Assembly: GCF_013090115.1 (NCBI RefSeq)
Contig: NZ_JABFNN010000031.1
Location: 221,727 to 285,726 of the forward strand
DNA: 64,000 bases
From: Flagellimonas amphidinii
GTDB lineage: Bacteria > Bacteroidota > Bacteroidia > Flavobacteriales > Flavobacteriaceae
Reading direction: 5' to 3'
Position 1 is the stretch's first letter. The number at the start of each line of letters is the position of its first letter. The notes under the pieces are model-generated. The model worked only from the letters and a program-made list of their open reading frames with translations. It did no database searches and was not told the origin of the DNA. A program made the translations under genes and the position numbers. Positions 19,622 to 27,027 of the stretch are shown piece after piece.

Positions 19622-22534
19622 ATGTGGATAAACCTTTACATTCCCCTATTCTTATTTATATTTTTTACAGCAAAAGGTCAAAATAATCCTTTGATTGTTA
19701 AAGATTCTCTTGCACAATCTGCTTGGGTTGAAAATACCTATGAACAAATGAGCTTGGATGAAAGAATTGGGCAATTGTTCATGGTAAGTGTTGCCTCAAA
19801 CCAAGGTGACACGGCAACAGATAAAATTACCCAGCTTATCCAAGAGCATGGTATTGGAGGTGTCATATTTTCCACTGGTGGCCCTGTGCGGCAAGCAAAG
19901 TTGACCAATGAGTATCAGACAAGTTCAAAAATTCCGTTATTGATCGGTATGGATGCTGAGTGGGGACTGGCCATGCGGCTAGATTCTACTTACGCTTTTC
20001 CTTGGAACATGACCTTGGGGGCTATTCAAAACAATAAGATTGTTGAGAAAGTGGGCCATCAAATAGGAATACACGCCAAAAGATTGGGAGTGCACATTAA
20101 CTTTGCACCAGATATAGACGTTAATAACAATCCTCAAAACCCGATTATTGGCAATCGTTCCTTCGGTGAATCACCAGATAACGTAGCTCAAAAAGGAATT
20201 GCATTTGTTCAAGGTATGGAAAGTGCAGGAGTTTTGTCTTGTGGCAAGCATTTCCCAGGACATGGAGATACGGCCACAGATTCGCACAAGGCGTTGCCCA
20301 TCATTAATTCTTCAAGAAAGGAACTGGATTCCATAGAATTATATCCGTTTAAAGAATTGGTCAATCATGGCTTGAGTTCCATGATGGTGGCCCATTTGGA
20401 TGTTCCCAGTTTGGAAGATAGGTTAGGCCACCCTTCTTCACTTTCTGAAAGTATAATTTCTGGACTTTTAAAGGATGAGTTGGGATTTCAAGGGTTGGTT
20501 TTCACTGATGCTCTGAATATGAAAGCGGTTTCACAATTCGCCAATGAAGGAGAGGTGGAATTGGAAGCTTTTTTGGCAGGGAACGACATGCTTTTAATGC
20601 CCGAAGATGTTATCAAGGCAAAGCGTAAAATACTTGAAGCTTATGAACAAGGAGTCATTTCTGAAGATCGGATCGCTTATTCTGTGAAAAAAATATTGAT
20701 GGCTAAGTACAAAGTGGGTTTAAACAACTATCAACCTGTTGCTTTAGAGCATCTGTATGAGGATTTAAATGGAATCGAAAACAATATCATCTACGAAGAA
20801 GCTATTGAAAATGCCATTACAGCAGTCAAAAACAATTTTTCATTGTTGCCCATCAAAAAATTGGAGAATAAGAAAATTGCCTATGTTCAATTTGGAGATG
20901 ATACCGGGGCTACCTTTTTCAATACGTTGAATAGATATGCCAAGGTTACACAGATAAGTGCGAAAGATGCTGCTGGTTATCGAAACGGCTTGGCCAATTT
21001 TAATTTGGTCATTGTAGGCTTTCATAAGAATAACGCCAGTCCGTGGAAGGGCTATAAATTTTCTAAAAATGAGCTGTTTTGGTTAGAGGAAATCGCTAGA
21101 ATGCGGACCAGCAATACCATATTGGCCCTGTTTGCCAAGCCCTATGCTCTTTCAGATGTGCTCAATTTTAATACTATGGATGCCGTGGTTATGGCATATC
21201 AAAACAGTACAATTGCCCAAGAAAAGGCCGCTGAGGTGATTTTTGGCGCGGTTGGAGCAAATGGAAAACTTCCAGTCTCTGCTCATGATGAGTTTCCGGT
21301 ACATAGCGGAGTTCATTTGAAACCCTTGCAGCGTTTAGGATATAGTTTTCCAGAAAGAGTTGGATTAAATTCATCCAAATTGGCAAAAGTTGACAGTTTA
21401 ATGCAGGTAGGATTGGATTCCTTGATGTTTCCAGGAGCGCAGGTCCTTATTGCAAAACAAGGAAAAGTAGTATATCAGAAGAACTTTGGAAAGCCAACAT
21501 ATACAACGGACAATTCTGTTAATGAAAATCATATATATGATTTGGCATCCTTGACCAAAATTCTTTCTACTTTACCATTACTGATGAAAATGGAAGAGGA
21601 AGGGAAGATAGCGCTGAATGATACCTTCAAGGATTTGATTCCAGAATATGAGGAAACCGAATTAAAAGATGTCACCGTTCTCAAAGCTTTGTCTCATTAT
21701 GGGCGGCTTCCTGCGTGGATTGCTTTCTATATTGATACATTGACCAAAAACAGGAAACCGTCCCCTGATTTTTACCGGAATGTAGCGATGAGTGGATTTT
21801 CATACAAAGTGGCAGACAATTTATACTTAACCGATGCCTATAAAGATTCTATTTATAATAGAATTGGAAGACAAAAGCTGAAATCCAATCGATACCGCTA
21901 TAGTGATGTTGCTTATTATGTATTCAAAAAATACATAGAGGAAACGTACGGAAGACCTATTGATGAACTGATAAGCGAGTTTCTGTACACTCCAATGGGT
22001 TTACAGCATACCATGTTTAATCCTCTTGACCGATTTTCAAAAGAAGAGATTGTCCCTTCGGAAGAAGATAATTATTATAGATATCAAACTGTGCAAGGCT
22101 ATGTGCATGACATGGGTGCAGCTATGCAGGGCGGAGTAGGGGGGCATGCGGGACTGTTCAGTAATGCCAATGATGTGGCCAAAATTATGCAAATGTACCT
22201 TCAAGGGGGTATTTATGGAGGAGAGCGTTTTTTGGATGAACGAACCATAAAAAAATTCAACACGTGTTATTTCTGTCATAAAAATGTGAGGAGAGGGGTT
22301 GGTTTTGATAAACCTCAATTGGAAGAAAAAGGACCTACCTGCGGTTGCGTTTCAAGAAAAAGCTTTGGACATAGCGGTTTTACGGGGACTTATACTTGGG
22401 CTGACCCAGATGAAGAGCTGGTCTACGTGTTTTTATCGAACAGAACATTTCCTTCAGCAACCAATACTTTGTTGGTCAAATCTGGTTTACGGACAAGGAT
22501 ACAACAAGCTATTTATGATTCCATTATACATTAA
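19622..22534 (+). CDS. Fusion of GH3 beta-N-acetylhexosaminidase (NagZ-like) and beta-lactamase-fold serine hydrolase
   Basis: The 970-residue exported protein has a short signal peptide. Its first half is a GH3 domain with the NagZ-type His-Asp loop CGKHFPGHGDTATD near residues 207-220 and the nucleophile aspartate in FTDALNMKAV near residue 296. A GH3 C-terminal domain follows, then from about residue 590 a class C beta-lactamase/PBP-like domain. That domain has SLTK at 643-646 (SxxK), YSD at 760-762 in the YxN position, and HSGFTG at 917-922 in the KTG position. A CYFCH sequence at 882-886 and a nearby CGC suggest a disulfide or metal site. The likely role is peptidoglycan turnover, cutting GlcNAc links and acting on peptides or esters in the periplasm. 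Fusions of this type are known in Bacteroidota. Confidence 0.9.
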   Translation: MWINLYIPLFLFIFFTAKGQNNPLIVKDSLAQSAWVENTYEQMSLDERIGQLFMVSVASNQGDTATDKITQLIQEHGIGGVIFSTGGPVRQAKLTNEYQTSSKIPLLIGMDAEWGLAMRLDSTYAFPWNMTLGAIQNNKIVEKVGHQIGIHAKRLGVHINFAPDIDVNNNPQNPIIGNRSFGESPDNVAQKGIAFVQGMESAGVLSCGKHFPGHGDTATDSHKALPIINSSRKELDSIELYPFKELVNHGLSSMMVAHLDVPSLEDRLGHPSSLSESIISGLLKDELGFQGLVFTDALNMKAVSQFANEGEVELEAFLAGNDMLLMPEDVIKAKRKILEAYEQGVISEDRIAYSVKKILMAKYKVGLNNYQPVALEHLYEDLNGIENNIIYEEAIENAITAVKNNFSLLPIKKLENKKIAYVQFGDDTGATFFNTLNRYAKVTQISAKDAAGYRNGLANFNLVIVGFHKNNASPWKGYKFSKNELFWLEEIARMRTSNTILALFAKPYALSDVLNFNTMDAVVMAYQNSTIAQEKAAEVIFGAVGANGKLPVSAHDEFPVHSGVHLKPLQRLGYSFPERVGLNSSKLAKVDSLMQVGLDSLMFPGAQVLIAKQGKVVYQKNFGKPTYTTDNSVNENHIYDLASLTKILSTLPLLMKMEEEGKIALNDTFKDLIPEYEETELKDVTVLKALSHYGRLPAWIAFYIDTLTKNRKPSPDFYRNVAMSGFSYKVADNLYLTDAYKDSIYNRIGRQKLKSNRYRYSDVAYYVFKKYIEETYGRPIDELISEFLYTPMGLQHTMFNPLDRFSKEEIVPSEEDNYYRYQTVQGYVHDMGAAMQGGVGGHAGLFSNANDVAKIMQMYLQGGIYGGERFLDERTIKKFNTCYFCHKNVRRGVGFDKPQLEEKGPTCGCVSRKSFGHSGFTGTYTWADPDEELVYVFLSNRTFPSATNTLLVKSGLRTRIQQAIYDSIIH

Positions 22535-22550
22535 AAAGCAAATATTGCTT

Positions 22551-22558
22551 TAGATTTG
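22551..22558 (+). promoter_or_regulatory. TAnnTTTG motif next to the bshA start
   Basis: TAGATTTG matches the -7 consensus but ends only five bases before the bshA ATG, implying a near-leaderless transcript. It also overlaps the end of a perfect 7-base hairpin (22535-22551, AAAGCAA-ATA-TTGCTTT). Low certainty. Confidence 0.25.
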
Positions 22559-22563
22559 TTTTT

Positions 22564-23706
22564 ATGAAAATAGCAATTGTATGTTACCCCACATTTGGAG
22601 GAAGTGGTGTTGTAGCCACTGAATTGGGAATCGCTTTGGCCGAAAGAGGGCATGAGATTCACTTTATAACCTACAAACAACCTGTACGTTTGGGACTTTT
22701 GGGCAACAATATTCATTTTCATGAAGTACACGTGCCTGAATATCCTCTTTTTCATTACCAACCTTATGAGCTTGCTTTGTCCAGCAAATTGGTGGATACT
22801 GTAAGAATGTACGGGATAGAGCTGTTACATGTACATTACGCTATTCCTCATGCATATGCGGGGTATATGGCCAAAAAAATGCTTCAGGAAGAAGGTATTT
22901 TTATTCCTATGATTACTACACTGCATGGTACGGATATTACCTTGGTAGGAAAACACCCTTTTTACAAACCTGCGGTCAACTTCAGCATTAATAAATCAGA
23001 CGTGGTAACATCAGTTTCTGAAGCTTTGAAACAAAGCACTTTGGAAATTTTTGATATTGAAAAAGAAATAGAAGTCATTCCAAACTTTATTGATACCTCA
23101 AAATACAGCCAGGAATATACAGATTGTCAACGTACGTTGATGGCCAATGATGATGAACGTATCGTTACACACATCAGTAATTTTAGAAAGGTTAAACGTA
23201 TTCCAGATGTAATAAAGATTTTCTATCGTATTCAAAAAGAAATTCCAGCTAAACTGATTATGGTCGGAGAGGGGCCAGAGAAAGAATATGCCGAACAACT
23301 TTGTGATGATCTTGATATTAAAGAAAGAGTACTTTTCTTGGGCAATAGCACTGAGATAGACAGAATCTTGTGTTTTTCTGATTTGTTCTTACTGCCATCA
23401 GAATCTGAAAGTTTTGGATTGGCGGCCTTGGAAGCCATGATAAATAAAGTGGCCGTAGTTTCGAGTAATATTGGAGGAATTCCGGAGGTGAACAAAGAAG
23501 GCATTTCTGGTTTCTTGTCTGATGTAGGAGATGTTGAGGATATGGCAGTAAAAGCCCTGAAAATACTAAGAGATGAGGGTACACTTGAAAAGTTCAAGGA
23601 AAATGCTTTCAAAACAGCTTCAAAGTTTGATATAGTTCATATATTGCCTATATATGAAGAGGTTTATGAAAAAGCCTATAAGTCAAGATTCAAGAATACC
23701 TATTGA
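22564..23706 (+). CDS. bshA: N-acetyl-alpha-D-glucosaminyl L-malate synthase BshA
   Basis: BshA joins GlcNAc from UDP-GlcNAc to L-malate, the first step of bacillithiol synthesis. The 380-residue GT4 glycosyltransferase begins KIAIVCYPTFGGSGVVATE, which is diagnostic for BshA. It has HVHYAIPHAYAG near residue 94, TLHGTDITLVG near residue 120 and the donor-binding SESESFGLAALEAM near residue 280. Homologues with this N-terminal glycine-rich loop are specific to bacillithiol producers. bshB and bshC are not in the window. A small lipoprotein gene follows three bases later. Confidence 0.95.
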   Translation: MKIAIVCYPTFGGSGVVATELGIALAERGHEIHFITYKQPVRLGLLGNNIHFHEVHVPEYPLFHYQPYELALSSKLVDTVRMYGIELLHVHYAIPHAYAGYMAKKMLQEEGIFIPMITTLHGTDITLVGKHPFYKPAVNFSINKSDVVTSVSEALKQSTLEIFDIEKEIEVIPNFIDTSKYSQEYTDCQRTLMANDDERIVTHISNFRKVKRIPDVIKIFYRIQKEIPAKLIMVGEGPEKEYAEQLCDDLDIKERVLFLGNSTEIDRILCFSDLFLLPSESESFGLAALEAMINKVAVVSSNIGGIPEVNKEGISGFLSDVGDVEDMAVKALKILRDEGTLEKFKENAFKTASKFDIVHILPIYEEVYEKAYKSRFKNTY

Positions 23707-23709
23707 TTT

Positions 23710-24171
23710 GTGAAACAAATTCTGCTCATAACATTTGCATGTTTGCTTTCTTGTAAAGCCCAAAAAGAAGGGCAATCAATTTCTGGTGAGGAAATGAAAG
23801 ATTTAGTTCTAATTGCACAAGATCATTATAGTGGCATTTTGGAATACGATACCCAAGTGATCAAGGATGCCAAATCTTTGCATAAATTCTATGCTCAAAT
23901 CAATAAAACCAGAAAACCTGGACTTCCTGTTCCTGTAATTGACTTTTCCAAAGAAACAGTCATAGTTATCTGTATGGGGCAACAAAAAGGTGAAATAGAG
24001 CCTAAATTATCCAAAACCGAAGAATCTGAGAGCAACATAATTATCGCAGTGGAGTTGCTCAAAAATAATGACTTCAAAAAAGATGTGAATGCATCGATAT
24101 TCCATTCTTTTTATGTGTACAAAATCCCAAATACTTCCAAGAAAATAGATTTTCAAAAATTAGGATGGTAG
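23710..24171 (+). CDS. Small lipoprotein, possible PrcB C-terminal-like domain
   Basis: The 153-residue protein starts at a GTG three bases after the bshA stop, and no ATG is available near the signal sequence. The N-terminus MKQILLITFACLLSCKAQ has a lipobox with the cysteine at about residue 15. The central IDFSKETVIVICMG and the C-terminal FHSFYVYKIP resemble the PrcB C-terminal domain, found in putative protease-complex subunits. The match is by eye and weak, so treat it as a lipoprotein of unknown function. Its coupling to bshA suggests co-transcription. Confidence 0.6.
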   Translation: MKQILLITFACLLSCKAQKEGQSISGEEMKDLVLIAQDHYSGILEYDTQVIKDAKSLHKFYAQINKTRKPGLPVPVIDFSKETVIVICMGQQKGEIEPKLSKTEESESNIIIAVELLKNNDFKKDVNASIFHSFYVYKIPNTSKKIDFQKLGW

Positions 24172-24213
24172 CTCAGATTTTCACCCTATTTTTACTTCTT
24201 ATCGAAAATTGAG

Positions 24214-24227
24214 GCACTTGAAAGTGC
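24214..24227 (+). repeat. Short perfect inverted repeat
   Basis: GCACTT-GA-AAGTGC forms a compact palindrome between the small lipoprotein gene and ompA, 28 bases before the candidate -7 box. It could be an operator or a weak hairpin. There is no T-tract, so it is unlikely to be an intrinsic terminator. Confidence 0.3.
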
Positions 24228-24254
24228 AAAATTCAGCTTTAGGAAAGGTTGACA

Positions 24255-24262
24255 TAGCTTTG
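24255..24262 (+). promoter_or_regulatory. Candidate -7 element for ompA
   Basis: TAGCTTTG matches TAnnTTTG exactly and lies 25 bases before the ompA ATG. No -33 TTTG is present at the preferred distance. Confidence 0.42.
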
Positions 24263-24287
24263 TTGGAGCAAATCTCAAATCTTGCTT

Positions 24288-25466
24288 ATGAAAACTTTAA
24301 AACTGGTCGTATTGGCAGTGGTAATGAACTTCTCATCATTCATTTTTGCCCAAGAAATTGAATTAACGAAAAAAGACAGTATTGTCCAAAGTTTCTGGTT
24401 GGTTACAGTAGGAACCAACATGGTGGACGATTCTGGTGATGAATTTGGAGAGTTGTTCGACTTTAGTGAAGGTTGGAACATGGTTCCATTCCCGTCCAGA
24501 GTAAGTGTTGGGCGATATTTCAAGAATGGTCTTGGATTAGAAGCCATAGGAACATACAACAGATATAATGAAGGAAAAATAGTTGATAATGCAGTAAACC
24601 CAGAGGATAGAGACTATTTTGGCGTAGATTTTAGGGTTAGCTATGACCTTAATATGATTCTGGGTGAAACGGGCTTTTTTGATCCATATATTGGGATAGG
24701 TGCAGGTTATACAGATGCTAATAACCAAGGTAGGGGTACATATAACGCGGTGGTAGGTTTTAGGACTTGGTTTTCTGAGCATTGGGGATTGGATTTCAGT
24801 TCTACAGGTAAATGGACTATGGATACTGAAAATTCTACTAACCATGTTCAACATGCTGTTGGAGTTGCCTATAGATTTGAGGTTGAAAAGGGATTATCCA
24901 GAAAAGGAGAAGAAAAACTTGCTTTATTGCAAGAAATAGAAGAGGAACAAAAGAAACTCCAAGATTCAATTGCTGCTCAAGAAAAGGCTGATGAGGAAGC
25001 AAGATTGTTGGCGGAACGTGTGAAAAAAGAAAAAGAAGCTGCTGAATTGGCGGCATCGGAAAAAGCAAAAAAAGAAGCAGAACATGCACGTAGGGCTGTA
25101 ATTAAATCTAAGCTAAATGATTTGGGTAATGTATATTTTAAATTGAACTCGTCGTATTTGACTTCTAGAGATAAAGAACTGTTGGATAAGTTGGTGGCAG
25201 TTATGAAAGACGAAACCGATCTTGTAATTAAAGTAAGTTCCCATACTGATTCTAGGGGGACTGATAAATATAACCAATGGTTGTCACAGAGAAGAGGGGA
25301 ACGTACGGTAGAGTATGTGATTTCAAAAGCTATAGCTAAAGATAGAATTAGTTTTGAAGCATTTGGGGAAACTAAACTGGTTAATGAATGTGATGACAAT
25401 GTTCCATGTTCAGAAGAGAAACATTCGAAGAATAGAAGATCAGAATTTCAGATTATTAAGTATTAA
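24288..25466 (+). CDS. OmpA family outer-membrane protein
   Basis: The start is the ATG at 24288 (MKTLKLVVLAVV), two codons after the alternative TTG at 24282, giving 392 residues. A signal peptide ends at FAQ. Next come an eight-stranded OmpA-like barrel (about residues 25-205, with GTNMVDDSGDEFGELFD) and an alanine/glutamate/lysine-rich coiled coil (about 208-270). The peptidoglycan-binding OmpA C-terminal domain has SHTDSRGTDKYNQWLSQRR near residue 320 and the final KNRRSEFQI. It links the outer membrane to the cell wall. A strong bidirectional terminator follows. Confidence 0.93.
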   Translation: MKTLKLVVLAVVMNFSSFIFAQEIELTKKDSIVQSFWLVTVGTNMVDDSGDEFGELFDFSEGWNMVPFPSRVSVGRYFKNGLGLEAIGTYNRYNEGKIVDNAVNPEDRDYFGVDFRVSYDLNMILGETGFFDPYIGIGAGYTDANNQGRGTYNAVVGFRTWFSEHWGLDFSSTGKWTMDTENSTNHVQHAVGVAYRFEVEKGLSRKGEEKLALLQEIEEEQKKLQDSIAAQEKADEEARLLAERVKKEKEAAELAASEKAKKEAEHARRAVIKSKLNDLGNVYFKLNSSYLTSRDKELLDKLVAVMKDETDLVIKVSSHTDSRGTDKYNQWLSQRRGERTVEYVISKAIAKDRISFEAFGETKLVNECDDNVPCSEEKHSKNRRSEFQIIKY

Positions 25467-25484
25467 ATTAGGTTTTTGGTAAAC

Positions 25485-25515
25485 AAAAAGCCAGGCACAA
25501 TGCCTGGCTTTTTTT
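25485..25515 (+). terminator. Bidirectional intrinsic terminator between ompA and the pglD-like gene
   Basis: AAAAAGCCAGGCA pairs with TGCCTGGCTTTTT around the loop CAA. An eight-base GC-rich core is flanked by A and T runs, so it can stop transcription in both directions between the convergent genes. Confidence 0.92.
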
Positions 25516-25529
25516 GTCAATAGTAAAAT

Positions 25530-26171
25530 TTATTTCTTCGGAAGTGCTCTACCTGGATTACCTACCATAGTGGAATTAGGTTCCACACTCCTAATAATCA
25601 CACTTCCAGCACCAATAAGACTATCTTTTCCAATTTTCCCTATACTGGACATGATAGTAGCGCCAATACCAACATAAACATAATCTTCCAACTCTAAATT
25701 GGCGCCTACATTAACACCAGAAGACATAAATACTCCATTTCCAATAATTACATGATGACCTATAGTTGAGGACATATTGACCATGAAAAAATCCCCAATT
25801 TTAGTATGAGGCATTACAATACTTCCAGGAAGCATATAATTGGCTTCTCCCATATGAGTATCAGGACCTATACATGAAGTATGATGAAAAAAGCTAGGAA
25901 TATCATATCCCATTTTTTTACATTCTGATAAATATTTTTCTCGTATGCGATTATTGCCAATAGGGCAGTAAACATTTTGGGCGAGTTGTTTTATTTTATT
26001 TCTGTTCAAATCTTCAAAAGTGCCAACAATGGGTATATTGAGAATACTTTTTCCGTATAGAGCTTCATTGTCATCAATAAAACCAACTACTTCTATTCCC
26101 GCTTCAGCAAGATAAGATGCGTAGATTTGTCCGTGAGTTCCGGCTCCTATGATAAGGGATTTTTTACTCAT
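25530..26171 (-). CDS. pglD: PglD/NeuD-type sugar N- or O-acetyltransferase
   Basis: The start is the ATG at 26171 (MSKKSLIIGAGTHGQIYASYL), because an upstream ATG at 26225 would extend into the sugar-transferase gene with a non-conserved tail. The product is 213 residues. The N-terminal Rossmann-like UDP-sugar-binding part carries GAGTHGQ and the VVGFIDDN segment. The C-terminal left-handed beta-helix has hexapeptide repeats, with STIGHHVIIGNGVF supplying the probable catalytic histidine. PglD acetylates the 4-amino group of UDP-4-amino sugars in bacillosamine synthesis, and NeuD-type proteins acetylate sialic acids. Overlap with the PglC-like gene (8 bases) favours the PglD role, which is an inference. 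Confidence 0.82.
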   Translation of the reverse strand: MSKKSLIIGAGTHGQIYASYLAEAGIEVVGFIDDNEALYGKSILNIPIVGTFEDLNRNKIKQLAQNVYCPIGNNRIREKYLSECKKMGYDIPSFFHHTSCIGPDTHMGEANYMLPGSIVMPHTKIGDFFMVNMSSTIGHHVIIGNGVFMSSGVNVGANLELEDYVYVGIGATIMSSIGKIGKDSLIGAGSVIIRSVEPNSTMVGNPGRALPKK

Positions 26172-26781
26172 TTTCAGTGTTGTTGCCAGTGAAGGGTACC
26201 ATGCCCACAGTATCACCACTGTCAATATCTTTTCTCAGTAGTACTTTTTGTAAGGTAAGAAGCATGACTTTAAGATCAGTTAAGAATGATACGTTGTCAA
26301 CATACCAAATATCCAATTCAAATCGTTTTTGCCAAGATATAGAATTTCTACCATTGACTTGCGCCCAACCTGTTACTCCAGGTTTTACCAAGTGCCTTTT
26401 TCTCTGTTCCTCATTGTAAAGAGGTAAGTATTTGAGCAACAAGGGTCTCGGCCCAATGAGACTCATTTCTCCCTTTAGGACATTAAATAGCTGAGGTAAT
26501 TCGTCTAATGAGGTTTTTCTGATGAACTTTCCAATTTTTGTTATGCGCAAATGGTTGGGTAATAATTCTCCATTTTCATCCTTTTTGTCGTTCATAGACT
26601 TGAATTTTACCAGTTTGAACAAATCTTCATTCTTACCAGGTCTTATCTGAAAAAAGAATGGCTTCCCATTATTAGAAAAGTAAAGAATTATCATCAGAAT
26701 GATGATGACTGGGGAGGCTATACAAATTATTGAAAATGAAACAAATACATCAAATAACCTTTTCAGGAATAGGCGGTACAT
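26164..26781 (-). CDS. pglC: PglC-like initiating phosphoglycosyl transferase (sugar transferase)
   Basis: The 205-residue membrane protein belongs to the small monotopic phosphoglycosyl transferase family. It transfers a sugar phosphate, such as diNAc-bacillosamine 1-phosphate, to undecaprenyl phosphate to start glycan assembly. The single hydrophobic re-entrant segment is near residues 12-33. The signature motifs are present: FFFQIRPGKN, KFKSMND, DELPQLFNVLKGEMSLIGPRP with the catalytic Asp-Glu pair, and KPGVTGWAQVNGRN. The length suits the minimal PglC/WcaJ-core class without the large N-terminal domain. It overlaps the acetyltransferase gene and probably starts the polysaccharide made by the locus downstream. 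Confidence 0.88.
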   Translation of the reverse strand: MYRLFLKRLFDVFVSFSIICIASPVIIILMIILYFSNNGKPFFFQIRPGKNEDLFKLVKFKSMNDKKDENGELLPNHLRITKIGKFIRKTSLDELPQLFNVLKGEMSLIGPRPLLLKYLPLYNEEQRKRHLVKPGVTGWAQVNGRNSISWQKRFELDIWYVDNVSFLTDLKVMLLTLQKVLLRKDIDSGDTVGMVPFTGNNTENE

Positions 26782-26816
26782 ATTTGAGTCTTTTAGGTTA
26801 GGCCGTAAAAATCAAA

Positions 26817-26824
26817 CAAAATTA
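26817..26824 (-). promoter_or_regulatory. Candidate -7 element for the pglC-pglD pair
   Basis: The reverse strand reads TAATTTTG, an exact TAnnTTTG match, 36 bases before the pglC ATG. No well-spaced -33 box is seen. Confidence 0.38.
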
Positions 26825-26842
26825 TCACATATAAAAACATCT

Positions 26843-26866
26843 TGCAGAATTTGTCGATGTTCTGCA
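26843..26866. repeat. Inverted repeat in the pglC-FN3 divergent gap
   Basis: TGCAGAA and TTCTGCA are perfect 7-base arms around a 10-base spacer. The spacing of arm centres (about 17 bases) is larger than one helical turn, so it could be a dimeric regulator site in this divergent promoter region or a hairpin. No partner sites were seen. Confidence 0.3.
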
Positions 26867-26978
26867 TGAGAAATGTAATTCTAACACAATTCAAAACTAA
26901 ATAAGTATTCAGTCATAGTATTTTTTTGCGTTTTATCGATAATTTGTTTTTAAATAACCAGTTGTTTTTCAGTACCTA

Positions 26979-26986
26979 TAACTTTG
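26979..26986 (+). promoter_or_regulatory. Candidate -7 element for the FN3-repeat gene
   Basis: TAACTTTG matches TAnnTTTG and lies 41 bases before the ATG. A TTTG at 26943-26946 is too far upstream for the usual 19-21 base spacing. Confidence 0.42.
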
Positions 26987-27027
26987 TTATAGTTAGCACT
27001 ACCATACAACCTATAAACTGAGACTAA

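Noticed and set aside
24977..25399. A 140-codon minus-strand open frame opposite the OmpA coiled coil
   Set aside because: It is the antisense of an Ala/Glu/Lys-rich stretch and the OmpA domain, with a composition (Ser/Leu rich) expected from that bias.
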